Source: Candidatus Crickella merdequi
Lineage (GTDB): Bacteria; Bacillota; Clostridia; Peptostreptococcales; Anaerovoracaceae
Direction: 5' to 3'
DNA length: 38,163 nucleotides
Assembly (NCBI GenBank): GCA_018064645.1
Contig: JAGHUT010000062.1
Coordinates: 1-38,163 of the forward strand
Shown piece after piece: positions 7,854 to 17,361 of this stretch; position 1 is the first letter of the stretch; the number at the start of each line of letters is the position of its first letter. The translations under genes were made by a program, and so were the position numbers. Below the pieces are notes generated by a model. That model worked only from the letters and a program-made list of their open reading frames with translations, was not told the DNA's origin and made no database searches.

Positions 7854-10169
7854 ATGGAAGAGAACAGAATTCCGTTTATTGCCCTTAGAGGACAGACTTT
7901 TTTCCCTGATACTATCGTAGGGTTCGACATTGGTAGAGATAAGTCACTCGCTGCTGTTGAGGCTGCAATGAATAACGACAAGTATGTTGTTGTAGCAACG
8001 CAGAAGGACACATCTGTTAATGATCCTGTACAGGAAGATATCTACAATACAGGAGTTCTTATTAAACTCAAGCAGGTTGTAAAGAGACATGAGGAGTACA
8101 TCAGAGTACTTGGCGAGTGCGAAAAAAGAGTTAGAGTTACCAGCATCTCAGATGACGGAACAATGCTCCGTTGTGATTATGAGATCGCTTATGATACAGA
8201 TGACAATGAAGAGGATCTTCACCTTGAGGCGCTGGTGAGAATGCTTAAGCATTGTTATCTTCAGTATGTGGAGAAGAATAATTCTGGGGAAGGTGCTGCA
8301 AGAGCACTCATAGAAGGCGTAGAGAAGCCTGCAACTCTTTGTAACATTATTGCAGGAGAGCTTGAGGTTGCCTTTGATGTAAAGCAGACAATTCTTGAGA
8401 TTGATTCTGTTCAGGTCAGAATTGAACAGCTGATTAATGTTATCAGAAAAGAGAATCATATTCTTGCTATCAGCAAGGATATCAACAATAGAGTTGTCAA
8501 GAACATGAACAGAGGTCAGAAAGAGTATTATCTCAGAGAGCAGCTTCAGGTAATCAAAGAGGAGCTGGGAGAGAACGATAATACTGATGACGAGATTAAG
8601 GTGTGGCTTGAGAAACTTGATGAGCTTAAGCTTGAGGAGAAGACTGACGCGAAGATACGAAAGGAAATCGACAGATTTTCTAAGATGAGTCCTATCAGCC
8701 CTGATGCAAATGTTTCAAGAACATACATCGAGACTATTCTCGAACTGCCATGGAACACTTCATCAAAGACAAACATCAATCTTAAGAAGGCTGAGAAGAT
8801 TCTTAATGAAGACCACTATGGCATGATTAAGGTTAAAGAAAGAATCCTTGAGAATCTTGCCGTTATGCATCTTGCTAAAGCTATCAAGGGTCCAATCATC
8901 TGTCTTGTAGGCCCTCCGGGAGTAGGAAAAACTTCAATTGCAAGGTCAATTGCAAGGGCCACAAACCGTGAGTTCGTCAGAATGTCACTGGGCGGTGTTA
9001 GAGACGAGGCTGAAATCAGAGGTCACAGAAGAACATACGTCGGAGCTATTCCTGGTAGAGTAATCAATGCAATTATTGAGGCTGGTACTAATAATCCGCT
9101 GTTCCTCCTCGATGAGGTTGACAAGATCGGTGCAGATTTCAGGGGAGACCCTGCTTCCGCATTGCTGGAGGTGCTGGATCCAGAGCAGAACAGAGATTTT
9201 ACCGATCACTATCTTGAGATCCCATTTGATCTCTCAAAGGTAATGTTCATCACTACAGCTAATACAACTTCTACTATTCCAAGACCGCTCCTCGATAGAA
9301 TGGAGGTTATTGAGCTGTCCAGCTATATTGAGGAGGAGAAGGTTCACATTGCTCAGGATTATCTGATTCCTAAGCAGATTAAAGAGCATGCAATCAGAAA
9401 GAATCAGCTGACAATTACCGAACCTGCTGTCAGAGAGATTATTAATTACTATACAAGGGAAGCCGGTGTTCGTAATCTTGAGCGTGAGATTGCAAACATC
9501 TGCCGTAAGGTTGCCAAGAGTATTGTTACTGAGAAAAAAGGCAAGTACTGCGTGAGTGCACGTAATGTCGACAAGTATCTCGGTAAGAGAGTATATATTG
9601 AGGATATGTCAGACCTTGAGCCTGAGGTTGGAACAACAACCGGCATGGCATGGACAGCTGTAGGCGGTGTAACACTGGAAATCGAGACTGTTAAGATGCC
9701 TGGAACCGGCAAGCTGATACTTACAGGACAGATGGGCGATGTAATGAAAGAGTCTGCTCAGACTGCAATGGGCTATATTCGTTCAATCGCTGAGAAGTAT
9801 GACATTCCGGCAGAAGTTTTTAAGGATTATGACATTCAGATTCATATTCCTGAAGGAGCTACACCTAAGGATGGTCCTTCAGCTGGTGTAACAATGTCAT
9901 GCGCGTTATTCTCATGCCTGACAGGTAAGAAGGCTAACAGAAACATCGCAATGACAGGAGAGGTTACTCTAAGAGGCAAGGTTCTCAGAATTGGAGGACT
10001 CAAGGAGAAGGCTCTTGCTGCATACAGACAGGGAATCAGAAAGATTCTCATTCCAAAAGAGAATGAGCCTGATATTGAAGATATCCCTGCAAGCGTAAGA
10101 AAGAAGATAGAGTTCATCTGCCTCGACACAGTCGAGGATGCACTCAGGGAGATAATTAATGAAGATTAA
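7854..10169 (+). CDS. lon: ATP-dependent Lon protease
   Basis: Self-contained AAA+ serine protease that degrades misfolded and regulatory proteins. From the chosen ATG it has 771 residues, the usual length for bacterial LonA. An N-terminal substrate-binding domain begins at RIPFIALRG (residue 5 onward). Walker A GPPGVGKT is at 353-360. The protease domain carries the Ser-Lys dyad: S676 in DGPSAGV and K719 in GGLKEK. An open frame extends upstream to 7686, inside clpX, but the ATG at 7854 has AAGGAG seven bases upstream and gives the canonical N-terminus. The end overlaps engB by 11 bases, so translation is probably coupled. Confidence 0.96.
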   Translation: MEENRIPFIALRGQTFFPDTIVGFDIGRDKSLAAVEAAMNNDKYVVVATQKDTSVNDPVQEDIYNTGVLIKLKQVVKRHEEYIRVLGECEKRVRVTSISDDGTMLRCDYEIAYDTDDNEEDLHLEALVRMLKHCYLQYVEKNNSGEGAARALIEGVEKPATLCNIIAGELEVAFDVKQTILEIDSVQVRIEQLINVIRKENHILAISKDINNRVVKNMNRGQKEYYLREQLQVIKEELGENDNTDDEIKVWLEKLDELKLEEKTDAKIRKEIDRFSKMSPISPDANVSRTYIETILELPWNTSSKTNINLKKAEKILNEDHYGMIKVKERILENLAVMHLAKAIKGPIICLVGPPGVGKTSIARSIARATNREFVRMSLGGVRDEAEIRGHRRTYVGAIPGRVINAIIEAGTNNPLFLLDEVDKIGADFRGDPASALLEVLDPEQNRDFTDHYLEIPFDLSKVMFITTANTTSTIPRPLLDRMEVIELSSYIEEEKVHIAQDYLIPKQIKEHAIRKNQLTITEPAVREIINYYTREAGVRNLEREIANICRKVAKSIVTEKKGKYCVSARNVDKYLGKRVYIEDMSDLEPEVGTTTGMAWTAVGGVTLEIETVKMPGTGKLILTGQMGDVMKESAQTAMGYIRSIAEKYDIPAEVFKDYDIQIHIPEGATPKDGPSAGVTMSCALFSCLTGKKANRNIAMTGEVTLRGKVLRIGGLKEKALAAYRQGIRKILIPKENEPDIEDIPASVRKKIEFICLDTVEDALREIINED

Positions 10170-10770
10170 CAAATCCGATATAGAAACTGTTGCAGTTAAA
10201 CCTGCACAGTATCCTGAACCAGATAGATTCGAGATTGCTTTTGCCGGCAGATCAAATGTCGGCAAGAGTTCTCTTCTTAACCTGCTTACCGGCAGAAAGA
10301 GTCTCGCAAGAGTATCGGGTAGTCCAGGCAAAACAAGAACAATCAACTTCTATCTGATTAATGATGATTTTCGCATTGTAGACCTTCCAGGCTACGGATA
10401 TGCCAAGGTCAGCAGAAGCGAGAGCGAGAAGTGGGGCCAGATGATGGAAAGTTATCTTGAGAACAGGGAGAATCTTCTCAAGGTTGTGCAGCTTGTTGAT
10501 ATCAGACACAAGCCAAGTGCACAGGATGTTCAGATGTACGAATATCTCAAGTATTACGGCCTCAGCGGTATTGTTGTGGCTACAAAAGCCGACAAAGTAT
10601 CGAGAAATGAGATTCAGAAGAGCATGAAACTCATTAGAACTACACTTGATATGGACAAAAGTGATATAATTATTCCAGTTTCGGCATTAAAAAGAACAGG
10701 ACATGACATTCTTCTTGATGAGATTGAGAAACTTCTTGATAGTGCCAGAGAAAAGTCTGAGGACAAATAG
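10159..10770 (+). CDS. engB: ribosome biogenesis GTPase EngB (YihA/YsxC)
   Basis: Essential GTPase implicated in late assembly of the large ribosomal subunit. It has 203 residues with the GTPase motifs in canonical order: G1 GRSNVGKS (about 30-37), G2 region PGKTRT, G3 DLPGYGYAK, and G4 TKADK. The start codon lies inside the end of lon and follows CAGGGAG. The lon-engB neighbourhood is common in Bacillus and Clostridia. The next gene starts nine bases downstream. Confidence 0.95.
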   Translation: MKINKSDIETVAVKPAQYPEPDRFEIAFAGRSNVGKSSLLNLLTGRKSLARVSGSPGKTRTINFYLINDDFRIVDLPGYGYAKVSRSESEKWGQMMESYLENRENLLKVVQLVDIRHKPSAQDVQMYEYLKYYGLSGIVVATKADKVSRNEIQKSMKLIRTTLDMDKSDIIIPVSALKRTGHDILLDEIEKLLDSAREKSEDK

Positions 10771-10779
10771 GGGGCAATT

Positions 10780-11331
10780 ATGGCAACAGAGCATACACAG
10801 ATTGGAAGCGTTCTTATTACAGAGGAACAGATCCGACAGAGAGCAAAGGAAATCGGAGAACAGATTACAAAGGATTTCGAGGGAGAGAAGGTTATCATCA
10901 TTGGAACACTTAAGGGCTCAGTTCCATGGATGGCTGAACTTATCAAGCACATTGACCTTGACTGCGTTCTTGACTTTATGATTGCAAGCAGCTATGGTTC
11001 ATCAACAGTAAGTTCAGGTGTTGTAAAGTTCTCTCTTGAGCCTAAAGAGAATCTTTATAACCAGAATGTCATTATCGTTGAGGACATCATCGATACAGGT
11101 AACACACTTTCATATATCCTGAAGAAGTTTGAGGAGAGAGGTCCTAAGTGCATTAAGATTTGCACTATGCTCAACAAAGAGTCAAGAAGAGTTGCTGACA
11201 TACACGGAGATTATGTAGGCTTCGAAGTAGAAGATCTTTTTGTAATAGGTTACGGTCTTGACTTCGACCAGAAGTTCAGGAATCTCCCATATGTAAGCTA
11301 TCTGAACGAGGAAGATATCGAGAAGCTGTAA
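10780..11331 (+). CDS. hpt: hypoxanthine phosphoribosyltransferase
   Basis: Purine salvage enzyme that makes IMP or GMP from hypoxanthine or guanine plus PRPP. It has 183 residues. The PRPP-binding signature is clear (VIIVEDIIDTGNT, about residues 98-110). The pyrophosphate loop LKGS and the C-terminal VGYGLDF-like segment that contacts the base are also present. The start has a GGGG-type site, nine bases after engB. It sits with lon-engB upstream and a PHP-domain gene downstream, all within short gaps. Confidence 0.94.
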   Translation: MATEHTQIGSVLITEEQIRQRAKEIGEQITKDFEGEKVIIIGTLKGSVPWMAELIKHIDLDCVLDFMIASSYGSSTVSSGVVKFSLEPKENLYNQNVIIVEDIIDTGNTLSYILKKFEERGPKCIKICTMLNKESRRVADIHGDYVGFEVEDLFVIGYGLDFDQKFRNLPYVSYLNEEDIEKL

Positions 11332-11348
11332 TCACCTGGAGGGGAATT

Positions 11349-12155
11349 ATGGATATTAAACAGGATTTACATATTCATACATGTTTCTCTGATGGGGCAC
11401 TAAGACCAGAGACTATTGTAGACAGATGGAAAAGTGAAGGGTATAAGCTTATTGCTGTTACTGATCACGATGATATCGAAGGTTCCAGAATCGCATATAA
11501 TTATGCCAAGGGTCGTGGAATCGTTGTGATTCCGGGAATAGAGTTTGATTCCTGTGATGAACTTGGCGAAGAGATTCATATTCTTGGATATAATATCGAC
11601 TATGATAACAAGGCTCTCAAGAAGGCGCTATCAGAGGTAAAGAGGTGGAGAGCTCAGCGTAATGATATTATGCTGAAGGTCCTCAATGATATGGGGTACG
11701 ATATATCGATTGATGATCTGATTGAAGTTAATGGAGGACACTTTATCGGCAAGCCTACATTTGCTCAGGTTATGGTTAACAAAGGATATTTCGAGAATCT
11801 CTCAGAGGTATTTGCCAAAGTATTTACAGTTGAGCCTGAGATTAAGAGTATAGTCAAAAAAACGCTTCGCTCAGATTATGTAATCAGACTTATTCATGAA
11901 GCCGGCGGTATTGCTGTTCTTGCTCACCCTATGCAGCAGCGCAGTAAAGACGAAAGTGACGAAATCTTCTATAAAAGAATCATAAGATTTATGGATAGAT
12001 TCAGAGAGTACGGAATCGATGCTATAGAATGCAGTCATCCGTCAGCTACGGAAGATGAGGCCAGAGGTCTTAGAGAATACGCAGCAATGTACAAGCTCAA
12101 GACAACAACTGGTTCAGATTTCCACTCGGACAATAATAAGAGAGTATACAGATAG
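11349..12155 (+). CDS. PHP domain phosphoesterase
   Basis: A 268-residue protein of the PHP metal-dependent phosphoesterase family (YciV/TrpH-like). Metal ligands are visible in the first motif HIHTxxSD (H8, H10, D15), then TDHDD (about residues 38-42), a glutamate in GIEFD, HPMQQR, and a final GSDFHSD. Relatives include 5'-3' exoribonucleases and nucleoside 3',5'-bisphosphate phosphatases; the substrate here cannot be assigned. It starts 17 bases after hpt with a GGAGGGG site and appears to be the last gene of the tig-clpP-clpX-lon-engB-hpt run. Confidence 0.85.
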   Translation: MDIKQDLHIHTCFSDGALRPETIVDRWKSEGYKLIAVTDHDDIEGSRIAYNYAKGRGIVVIPGIEFDSCDELGEEIHILGYNIDYDNKALKKALSEVKRWRAQRNDIMLKVLNDMGYDISIDDLIEVNGGHFIGKPTFAQVMVNKGYFENLSEVFAKVFTVEPEIKSIVKKTLRSDYVIRLIHEAGGIAVLAHPMQQRSKDESDEIFYKRIIRFMDRFREYGIDAIECSHPSATEDEARGLREYAAMYKLKTTTGSDFHSDNNKRVYR

Positions 12156-12202
12156 AAATTGTGATTTTTCACAAATTTGGAGCGAAATAGGATAGTTTTT
12201 TG

Positions 12203-12231
12203 TTGACCGAATATATTATTTCTGTTAACAT
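12203..12231 (+). promoter_or_regulatory. promoter for the lysine riboswitch and dap operon
   Basis: A TTGACC box and a TAACAT box are 17 bases apart, and the -10 is extended by TG at 12223-12224. The predicted start is about 20 bases upstream of the riboswitch core. Confidence 0.55.
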
Positions 12232-12259
12232 ACTATAAACTGAATATTGCAATTAATGG

Positions 12260-12460
12260 ATAGAGGTGCGAATTACCATTAGTAGCTTCTTTGTAGAAGG
12301 TGGTCAGACCGTTGAAGAAGTGGAAGGGGTGTTCGCCGAAGAAAGAATCTGACGAATTCTATTCTGGGCAAACGAATAACATTCGTTTGACTGTCGCAGT
12401 TGCGGAGTGCTAGGTTTAATTGTTGATCGTGCTGGAAGAGGAATGCTCCGACAGCATGAC
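12260..12460 (+). ncRNA. lysine riboswitch (L box)
   Basis: The conserved L-box blocks are present in order: the opening AGAGGTGC with nearby AGTA, GGAAGGGGT followed by TCGCCGAAG, a central CTGGGC, and the closing GCGGAGTGCT. The hairpin ACGAATAACATTCGT, used as an arm, is also visible. It lies in the 5' leader of a lysine biosynthesis operon and is followed by an intrinsic terminator. Lysine binding should therefore stabilise the aptamer and allow termination before dapA. The boundaries are approximate. Confidence 0.93.
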
Positions 12461-12477
12461 TAATGTCGATGATTTAT

Positions 12478-12508
12478 CAGCCAATGCAATTGCATTGGCT
12501 GTTTTTTT
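12478..12508 (+). terminator. riboswitch-controlled terminator before dapA
   Basis: A perfect 24-base palindrome at 12478-12501 is followed by seven T residues. It lies 63 bases before dapA, between the lysine aptamer and the operon, as expected for an L-box expression platform acting by attenuation. Confidence 0.9.
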
Positions 12509-12570
12509 CCTGATATTGCAATAACAGTATCAGCTATTATTCAATATCAAGAAGCAAAGGAGAAATAACA

Positions 12571-13458
12571 ATGAGACAGAATACTATTTTCCAGGGAGCA
12601 GCTACAGCAATCGTTACACCTATGACAGAGGCAGGCGTAGATTACGAGGCATTTGGTAAGCTCATAGACTGGCAGATTGAGGAGGGAATCAACGCCCTTG
12701 TAATTGCAGGAACTACAGGCGAGGGATCAACTCTTTCTGATGCAGAGCACAGAGATGTTCTTAAGTTTGCAGTAGATAGAATTGCTGGAAGAGTACCTTG
12801 TATTGCAGGTACAGGTTCAAATGATACAGCTTATGCTATTGATCTTACAAAGTATGCATGTGAAATCGGCTGTGATGCAATGCTTGTTGTTACACCATAT
12901 TACAACAAGGCAACTCAGAAGGGTCTCGTTGCTATGTATAATGCAATTGCTGATGCTTCAACAAAGCCAATCATCGTTTATAATGTTCCATCAAGAACAG
13001 GTGTCAACATTGAGCCTGCTACTTATGTTGAGCTTGCTAAGCATCCAATGATTGCTGCTATCAAGGAAGCGAACAGCAATATTTCAAAGATCGTTCAGGC
13101 GTTCTCACTTGTTGGAGATCAGCTTGACATCTATTCAGGAAATGATGACCAGATTGTTCCAATTCTCTCAATGGGAGGAAAGGGAGTAATCTCAGTTCTT
13201 TCTAATGTAGTTCCAAAGGAAACTGTAGAGATGTGCGATAAGTATTTTGCAGGAGATGTTGCAGGTGCAGCTGCTATGCAGTGTGAGTATCTTGCTCTTG
13301 TTAACGCTCTCTTCTGTGAAGTTAACCCAATTCCTGTTAAGGCTGCGGTAGCTGCAATGGGATTCATGGAGAACTATATCAGACTTCCACTTACACCAAT
13401 GGAGCCACAGAACGAGGAGAAGATGCTCGACATTATGAGAGGTCACGGCATTATATAA
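12571..13458 (+). CDS. dapA: 4-hydroxy-tetrahydrodipicolinate synthase
   Basis: Condenses pyruvate with aspartate semialdehyde, the first committed step to diaminopimelate and lysine. It has 295 residues. Family hallmarks are TTGEGSTL near residue 48, the YYNKATQ and YNVPSRTG segments, and the Schiff-base lysine K165 in AAIKEANSN. The start follows AAGGAG. It is the first gene after the lysine riboswitch and terminator, so its expression should fall when lysine is plentiful. The gap to dapB is 31 bases. Confidence 0.97.
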   Translation: MRQNTIFQGAATAIVTPMTEAGVDYEAFGKLIDWQIEEGINALVIAGTTGEGSTLSDAEHRDVLKFAVDRIAGRVPCIAGTGSNDTAYAIDLTKYACEIGCDAMLVVTPYYNKATQKGLVAMYNAIADASTKPIIVYNVPSRTGVNIEPATYVELAKHPMIAAIKEANSNISKIVQAFSLVGDQLDIYSGNDDQIVPILSMGGKGVISVLSNVVPKETVEMCDKYFAGDVAGAAAMQCEYLALVNALFCEVNPIPVKAAVAAMGFMENYIRLPLTPMEPQNEEKMLDIMRGHGII

Positions 13459-13489
13459 CTAATACAGGAAAGCATTAAAGGTAAAGACT

Positions 13490-14230
13490 ATGAATATTAT
13501 TCTTAATGGCGCAGCAGGCGTTATGGGACAGAAGGTTGCAGAGAGAATAGCAGAGAGAGATGATCTTGTACTTGCAGCTGCAGTAAGTCTGGAGCTTGAT
13601 ACCTGCGAAGAGGCGGGAACATACAAGGCTATAGCGGATTATAGCGGTGATGCTGACGTGGTTGTTGATTTCTCCCATCATTCAGCAACTGCAGATCTTC
13701 TTTCATATTGCAGAGAAAGGAAGCTGCCGGTGGTAATTGCAACTACCGGTCAGACTGATGAAGAGAAAGCAATGATTGCTGAAGCTTCAGCTGAGATTCC
13801 TGTTTTCTATTCTGGTAACATGTCAATCGGTGTTGCTGTAACATGCGCACTTGCAAAGACTGCTGCATCATTCTTTCCTAATGCTGATATTGAGCTTGTT
13901 GAAGCTCATCACAATAGAAAAGTCGATGTCCCAAGCGGTACTGCACTCATGCTTGCCAACTCTATCAAAGAAGTAAGGGAAGAGGCAGAGTTCAATATCG
14001 GAAGACATGAGAACGGCAAGAGACAGAAAGAAGAGATTGGTATTCATTCAATCAGACTTGCTAATGTTGTCGGCATGCACAAGGTATTAATCTCAACAGG
14101 TAGAGAGACAATAACAATCAAGCACGAAGCACATGACAGAGCGCTTTTTGCTGATGGAGCTATCGTTGCAGCAGACTTCCTGGCAGGACAGCCTGCAGGA
14201 ATGTACAACATGCAGAATATTATGAAATAA
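13490..14230 (+). CDS. dapB: 4-hydroxy-tetrahydrodipicolinate reductase
   Basis: NAD(P)H-dependent reductase for the second step of the pathway. Its 246 residues begin with a glycine-rich nucleotide-binding loop (LNGAAGVMGQ). The catalytic EAHHNRKVDVPSGTA segment with adjacent histidines and lysine is in the expected place, near residues 140-154. The central VDFSHH and ATTGQ motifs also fit. It is second in the riboswitch-controlled operon, with dapH 12 bases downstream. Confidence 0.96.
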   Translation: MNIILNGAAGVMGQKVAERIAERDDLVLAAAVSLELDTCEEAGTYKAIADYSGDADVVVDFSHHSATADLLSYCRERKLPVVIATTGQTDEEKAMIAEASAEIPVFYSGNMSIGVAVTCALAKTAASFFPNADIELVEAHHNRKVDVPSGTALMLANSIKEVREEAEFNIGRHENGKRQKEEIGIHSIRLANVVGMHKVLISTGRETITIKHEAHDRALFADGAIVAADFLAGQPAGMYNMQNIMK

Positions 14231-14242
14231 GGAGATTAATAC

Positions 14243-14935
14243 ATGAACGCACAGGAAATCATTAATTATATTGCAACGGCGGAGAAGAAGACTCCAGTTA
14301 AGCTTTATGTTAAGGAGAATGAAGCAATAGATTACGGAGATGCTAAGGTTTTCGGAGCAGCCGATAAGATTGTATTTGGCGACTGGAAGGAGCTGGCTCC
14401 AATCATCGAGGCTAATCAGGACAAGATTGCAGATATCGTAATTGAGAATGATTGCCGCAACAGCGCAATTCCGATGCTTGACCTTAAGGATATTCCAGCA
14501 AGAATCGAGCCGGGCGCAATTATCAGAGAACAGGTTGAAATCGGTAAGAATGCTGTTATCATGATGGGCGCAATTATCAATATCGGAGCTGTTATTGGTG
14601 AAGGAACAATGATTGATATGGGAGCTGTTCTCGGTGGAAGAGCAATTGTTGGAAACAACTGTCACATCGGTGCAGGAACTGTACTTGCAGGAGTTGTAGA
14701 GCCTGCTTCAGCAACACCGGTAATAGTTGAGGATGATGTTCTCATCGGTGCTAATGCAGTTGTAATCGAAGGTTGCAGAATCGGCAAAGGAGCTGTAGTA
14801 GCTGCCGGAGCAGTTGTTACAAAGGATGCTCCTGAGAACGCAGTAGTTGCTGGTTGTCCTGCAAAAGTCATCAAGATGAAGGACGAACAGACAACTCTCA
14901 AGACTGCACTTGAAGCAGATCTCAGAAATCTGTAG
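14243..14935 (+). CDS. dapH: tetrahydrodipicolinate N-acetyltransferase
   Basis: Acetylates tetrahydrodipicolinate, which marks the operon as using the N-acetyl branch rather than the succinylase or dehydrogenase branch. It has 230 residues. A short alpha/beta N-terminal domain precedes a left-handed beta-helix made of hexapeptide repeats (for example [10 protein letters not shown] and [10 protein letters not shown], about residues 90-210). Length and N-terminus match the acetyl form (DapH) of Bacillus and Clostridia rather than the longer succinyltransferase DapD. A GGAG site precedes the start. lysA follows after nine bases. Confidence 0.93.
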   Translation: MNAQEIINYIATAEKKTPVKLYVKENEAIDYGDAKVFGAADKIVFGDWKELAPIIEANQDKIADIVIENDCRNSAIPMLDLKDIPARIEPGAIIREQVEIGKNAVIMMGAIINIGAVIGEGTMIDMGAVLGGRAIVGNNCHIGAGTVLAGVVEPASATPVIVEDDVLIGANAVVIEGCRIGKGAVVAAGAVVTKDAPENAVVAGCPAKVIKMKDEQTTLKTALEADLRNL

Positions 14936-14944
14936 GGGGATATA

Positions 14945-16207
14945 ATGAAGAAGGTTACACCATTCACTTTAAATGATGTACAGAGATGGGCGGAGGATTA
15001 TCCTACGCCTTTCTATGTTTATGATGAAGAGGGTATCAGAGAGTGCGTTGAGGCCGTTTATGATGCTTTCAGCTGGAACGAGGGATTCAGGGAGTTTTTC
15101 GCGGTAAAAGCCTGTCCTACTCCTGCAATTCTCCGACTCCTCGAAAGTCTAGGTTGCGGTGCAGATTGCGCATCAGTTCCTGAGATAGTAATGGCGCAGT
15201 GCTCAGGAATGACTGAGAACAAGATTGTATTCTCATCAAATGAGACTACTTATGATGAATACAGAGCTGCTGTTCAGGCAGGTGCCATCATCAATCTTGA
15301 TGATCTGACTCAGGTGGATGTTCTGGAGAAGGCGGTGGGATATATTCCTGAAGCGGTATGCTGCAGATATAATCCAGGACAGTGGGAGACTACTAATGAG
15401 TTCATGGGTAATCTTTATGACTCGAAGTTTGGAATGCCTGAAGACCAGCTTTTTGAGGCTTTAAGACTGCTGAAGGATAAGGGAGCAAAGAAATTCGGTA
15501 TTCATGCAATGCTTGCCAGCTGCTGTATAAGCAACGAGTATTATCCTGCTCTCGCCAGAGAGCTTTTTGCCCTGGCACTTAAGATAAGGGAAGAACTGGA
15601 AATCACACTGGACTTCATTGACCTGTCTGGCGGAGTTGGAATTCCTTACAGACCTTCGGAGGAGCCTGTTGATATCGCAGCAATAGGAGAGGGTGTTCGC
15701 AAGGCTTATGACGAGATTCTTAAAGCCAACGGAATTGAACTTTCAATCTATACAGAAATGGGAAGATACATTACCGGCCCTTATGGATATCTCGTTACTA
15801 AGGTTATAGGAAAAAAGCACATATATAAGGAGTACATAGGAGTAGATGCAACTGCAAGCTGTCTTATGAGACCGGCAATCTATGGTTCATATCATCATAT
15901 GACAGTTCTCGGCAAAGAGGATGAGGCGGTTGCAGGTACTTTTGATGTGGTGGGCTCACTCTGCGAGAATAACGACAAGTTTGCGGTTGATAGAGAACTT
16001 CCGGAGATTGAGCTTGGTGATTATATAGTTATACATGATGCCGGCGCACATGGTCATTCAATGGGATATACATATAACGGCAAGCTTCGTCCTGCTGAAT
16101 TCATGAAGAGAGACGGAGCGCTTAAAATGATCAGAAGAGCACAGACTATGGATGATTATTTCCGTGTGCTTGATTGTGATGAAGAATTTATGGAGGCAAG
16201 GCGATAG
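14945..16207 (+). CDS. lysA: diaminopimelate decarboxylase (variant CENND motif)
   Basis: PLP enzyme of the fold III (alanine racemase-like) group. It should convert meso-diaminopimelate to lysine, the final step. It has 420 residues. The PLP lysine is K55 in FFAVKACPTP. The phosphate-binding glycine run is seen in DLSGGVGIPY. The active-site cysteine segment reads SLCENNDKFA, where most LysA proteins have CESGD. Carboxynorspermidine decarboxylase is the nearest alternative, but position inside a dap operon argues for LysA. The gap to the next gene is two bases. Confidence 0.87.
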   Translation: MKKVTPFTLNDVQRWAEDYPTPFYVYDEEGIRECVEAVYDAFSWNEGFREFFAVKACPTPAILRLLESLGCGADCASVPEIVMAQCSGMTENKIVFSSNETTYDEYRAAVQAGAIINLDDLTQVDVLEKAVGYIPEAVCCRYNPGQWETTNEFMGNLYDSKFGMPEDQLFEALRLLKDKGAKKFGIHAMLASCCISNEYYPALARELFALALKIREELEITLDFIDLSGGVGIPYRPSEEPVDIAAIGEGVRKAYDEILKANGIELSIYTEMGRYITGPYGYLVTKVIGKKHIYKEYIGVDATASCLMRPAIYGSYHHMTVLGKEDEAVAGTFDVVGSLCENNDKFAVDRELPEIELGDYIVIHDAGAHGHSMGYTYNGKLRPAEFMKRDGALKMIRRAQTMDDYFRVLDCDEEFMEARR

Positions 16208-16209
16208 AA

Positions 16210-17346
16210 ATGAAAGACTGTCTTAACAGCGCTGTATATAATAGCAAAAGAAGTGCTATCAGAGAGTTTTCGGCCCTTGCAAAAGCTACGCCTGGATGCG
16301 TTGCCCTTACTCTTGGCGAACCTGATTTCGATACACCTGTGTCGGTTAGTCAGGCTGTAGGTGCGGCTCTTTCTAACAGTGAGACTCACTATATAGCTAA
16401 TAACGGTATTGCAGAACTTAGAGAAGCGATATCAGAATATGAGAGCAAAAATAACGGGCTTAATTACACACCTGATGAGATAATTGTAACTGCAGGAGCA
16501 ACAGAGGCGCTGTGGACAGCGTTTTTTGGAATAATAAACCCTGGTGATGAGGTAATCATTCCTACGCCAGCATTCATGCTCTACGAAGAGATTGTTAAGC
16601 TGTGCAGAGGCGTTCCAGTCTTCCTTGATACTGCAGAGGATGGTTTTCAGATTAACGCTGAGAAGCTGAACGGACTGGTCAACGAGAAGACCAAGGCCAT
16701 TGTCATTAACTCACCTAACAATCCGACGGGATGTGTGTATAATAAAGAAAGCCTCGATGCGATTCATGATGCAATAGCAGGGAAGAAGATTTTTGCTATT
16801 TGCGATGATGTGTACAGACAGCTTATTTACAAAGAGGGATACAGAACCTTAGCTGAGTACGATGATCTTAGGAATCAGATTATTGTTGTTCAGAGTTTCT
16901 CCAAGCCTTATGCTATGACTGGATGGAGAATGGGATATCTCATGATGCCTTCGGATATCAAAGAGAGATTGGAGCTTATCCATCAGTACACTATAGTATC
17001 AACACCTGCGCCTTTTCAGAGAGCTGCAGTGGAGGCTCTTAAGTGCGATGTTACTCCAATGGTTGAGACTTATCGCAAAAGAAGAGAGTACGTTCTCGGC
17101 AGGCTTGATGCGATGGGCCTTGATATTAACATTCCGGAGGGTGCATTCTATGCATTTCCTTCGATTGAAAAATTTGGAATTCCTTCAGCTGACTTCTGCA
17201 GAAGAATGATTACAGAGGGCGGTCTTGCGTGTACACCTGGCAGCTGCTTCGGCACAGAGGGATATATCAGACTGACCTACTGTTATTCAGACGAAGAACT
17301 TAAGGAAGGACTTGACAGACTGGAGCGATTTATTGCTACGCTCTAG
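16210..17346 (+). CDS. class I aminotransferase, probable N-acetyl-LL-diaminopimelate aminotransferase
   Basis: PLP-dependent fold I aminotransferase of 378 residues. The SFSKPYAMTGWRMGY segment near residue 236 carries the PLP lysine. NSPNNPTG and the conserved C-terminal arginine region (GYIRLTYC) are present. Family alone would allow several substrates. Position between lysA and the deacetylase in a dapABH operon supports N-acetyl-2-amino-6-oxopimelate transamination, as proposed for PatA/DapX-type enzymes. It follows lysA by two bases and is probably translationally coupled. Confidence 0.85.
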   Translation: MKDCLNSAVYNSKRSAIREFSALAKATPGCVALTLGEPDFDTPVSVSQAVGAALSNSETHYIANNGIAELREAISEYESKNNGLNYTPDEIIVTAGATEALWTAFFGIINPGDEVIIPTPAFMLYEEIVKLCRGVPVFLDTAEDGFQINAEKLNGLVNEKTKAIVINSPNNPTGCVYNKESLDAIHDAIAGKKIFAICDDVYRQLIYKEGYRTLAEYDDLRNQIIVVQSFSKPYAMTGWRMGYLMMPSDIKERLELIHQYTIVSTPAPFQRAAVEALKCDVTPMVETYRKRREYVLGRLDAMGLDINIPEGAFYAFPSIEKFGIPSADFCRRMITEGGLACTPGSCFGTEGYIRLTYCYSDEELKEGLDRLERFIATL

Positions 17347-17361
17347 AAGAAGAGGGAAAAG

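Noticed and set aside
12156-12180. Hairpin TTGTGA-TTTT-TCACAA after the PHP gene as a terminator
   Set aside because: The stem is short and AT-rich, with a bulge and no T-run after it, so I do not call it a terminator. Read-through into the dap leader cannot be excluded.
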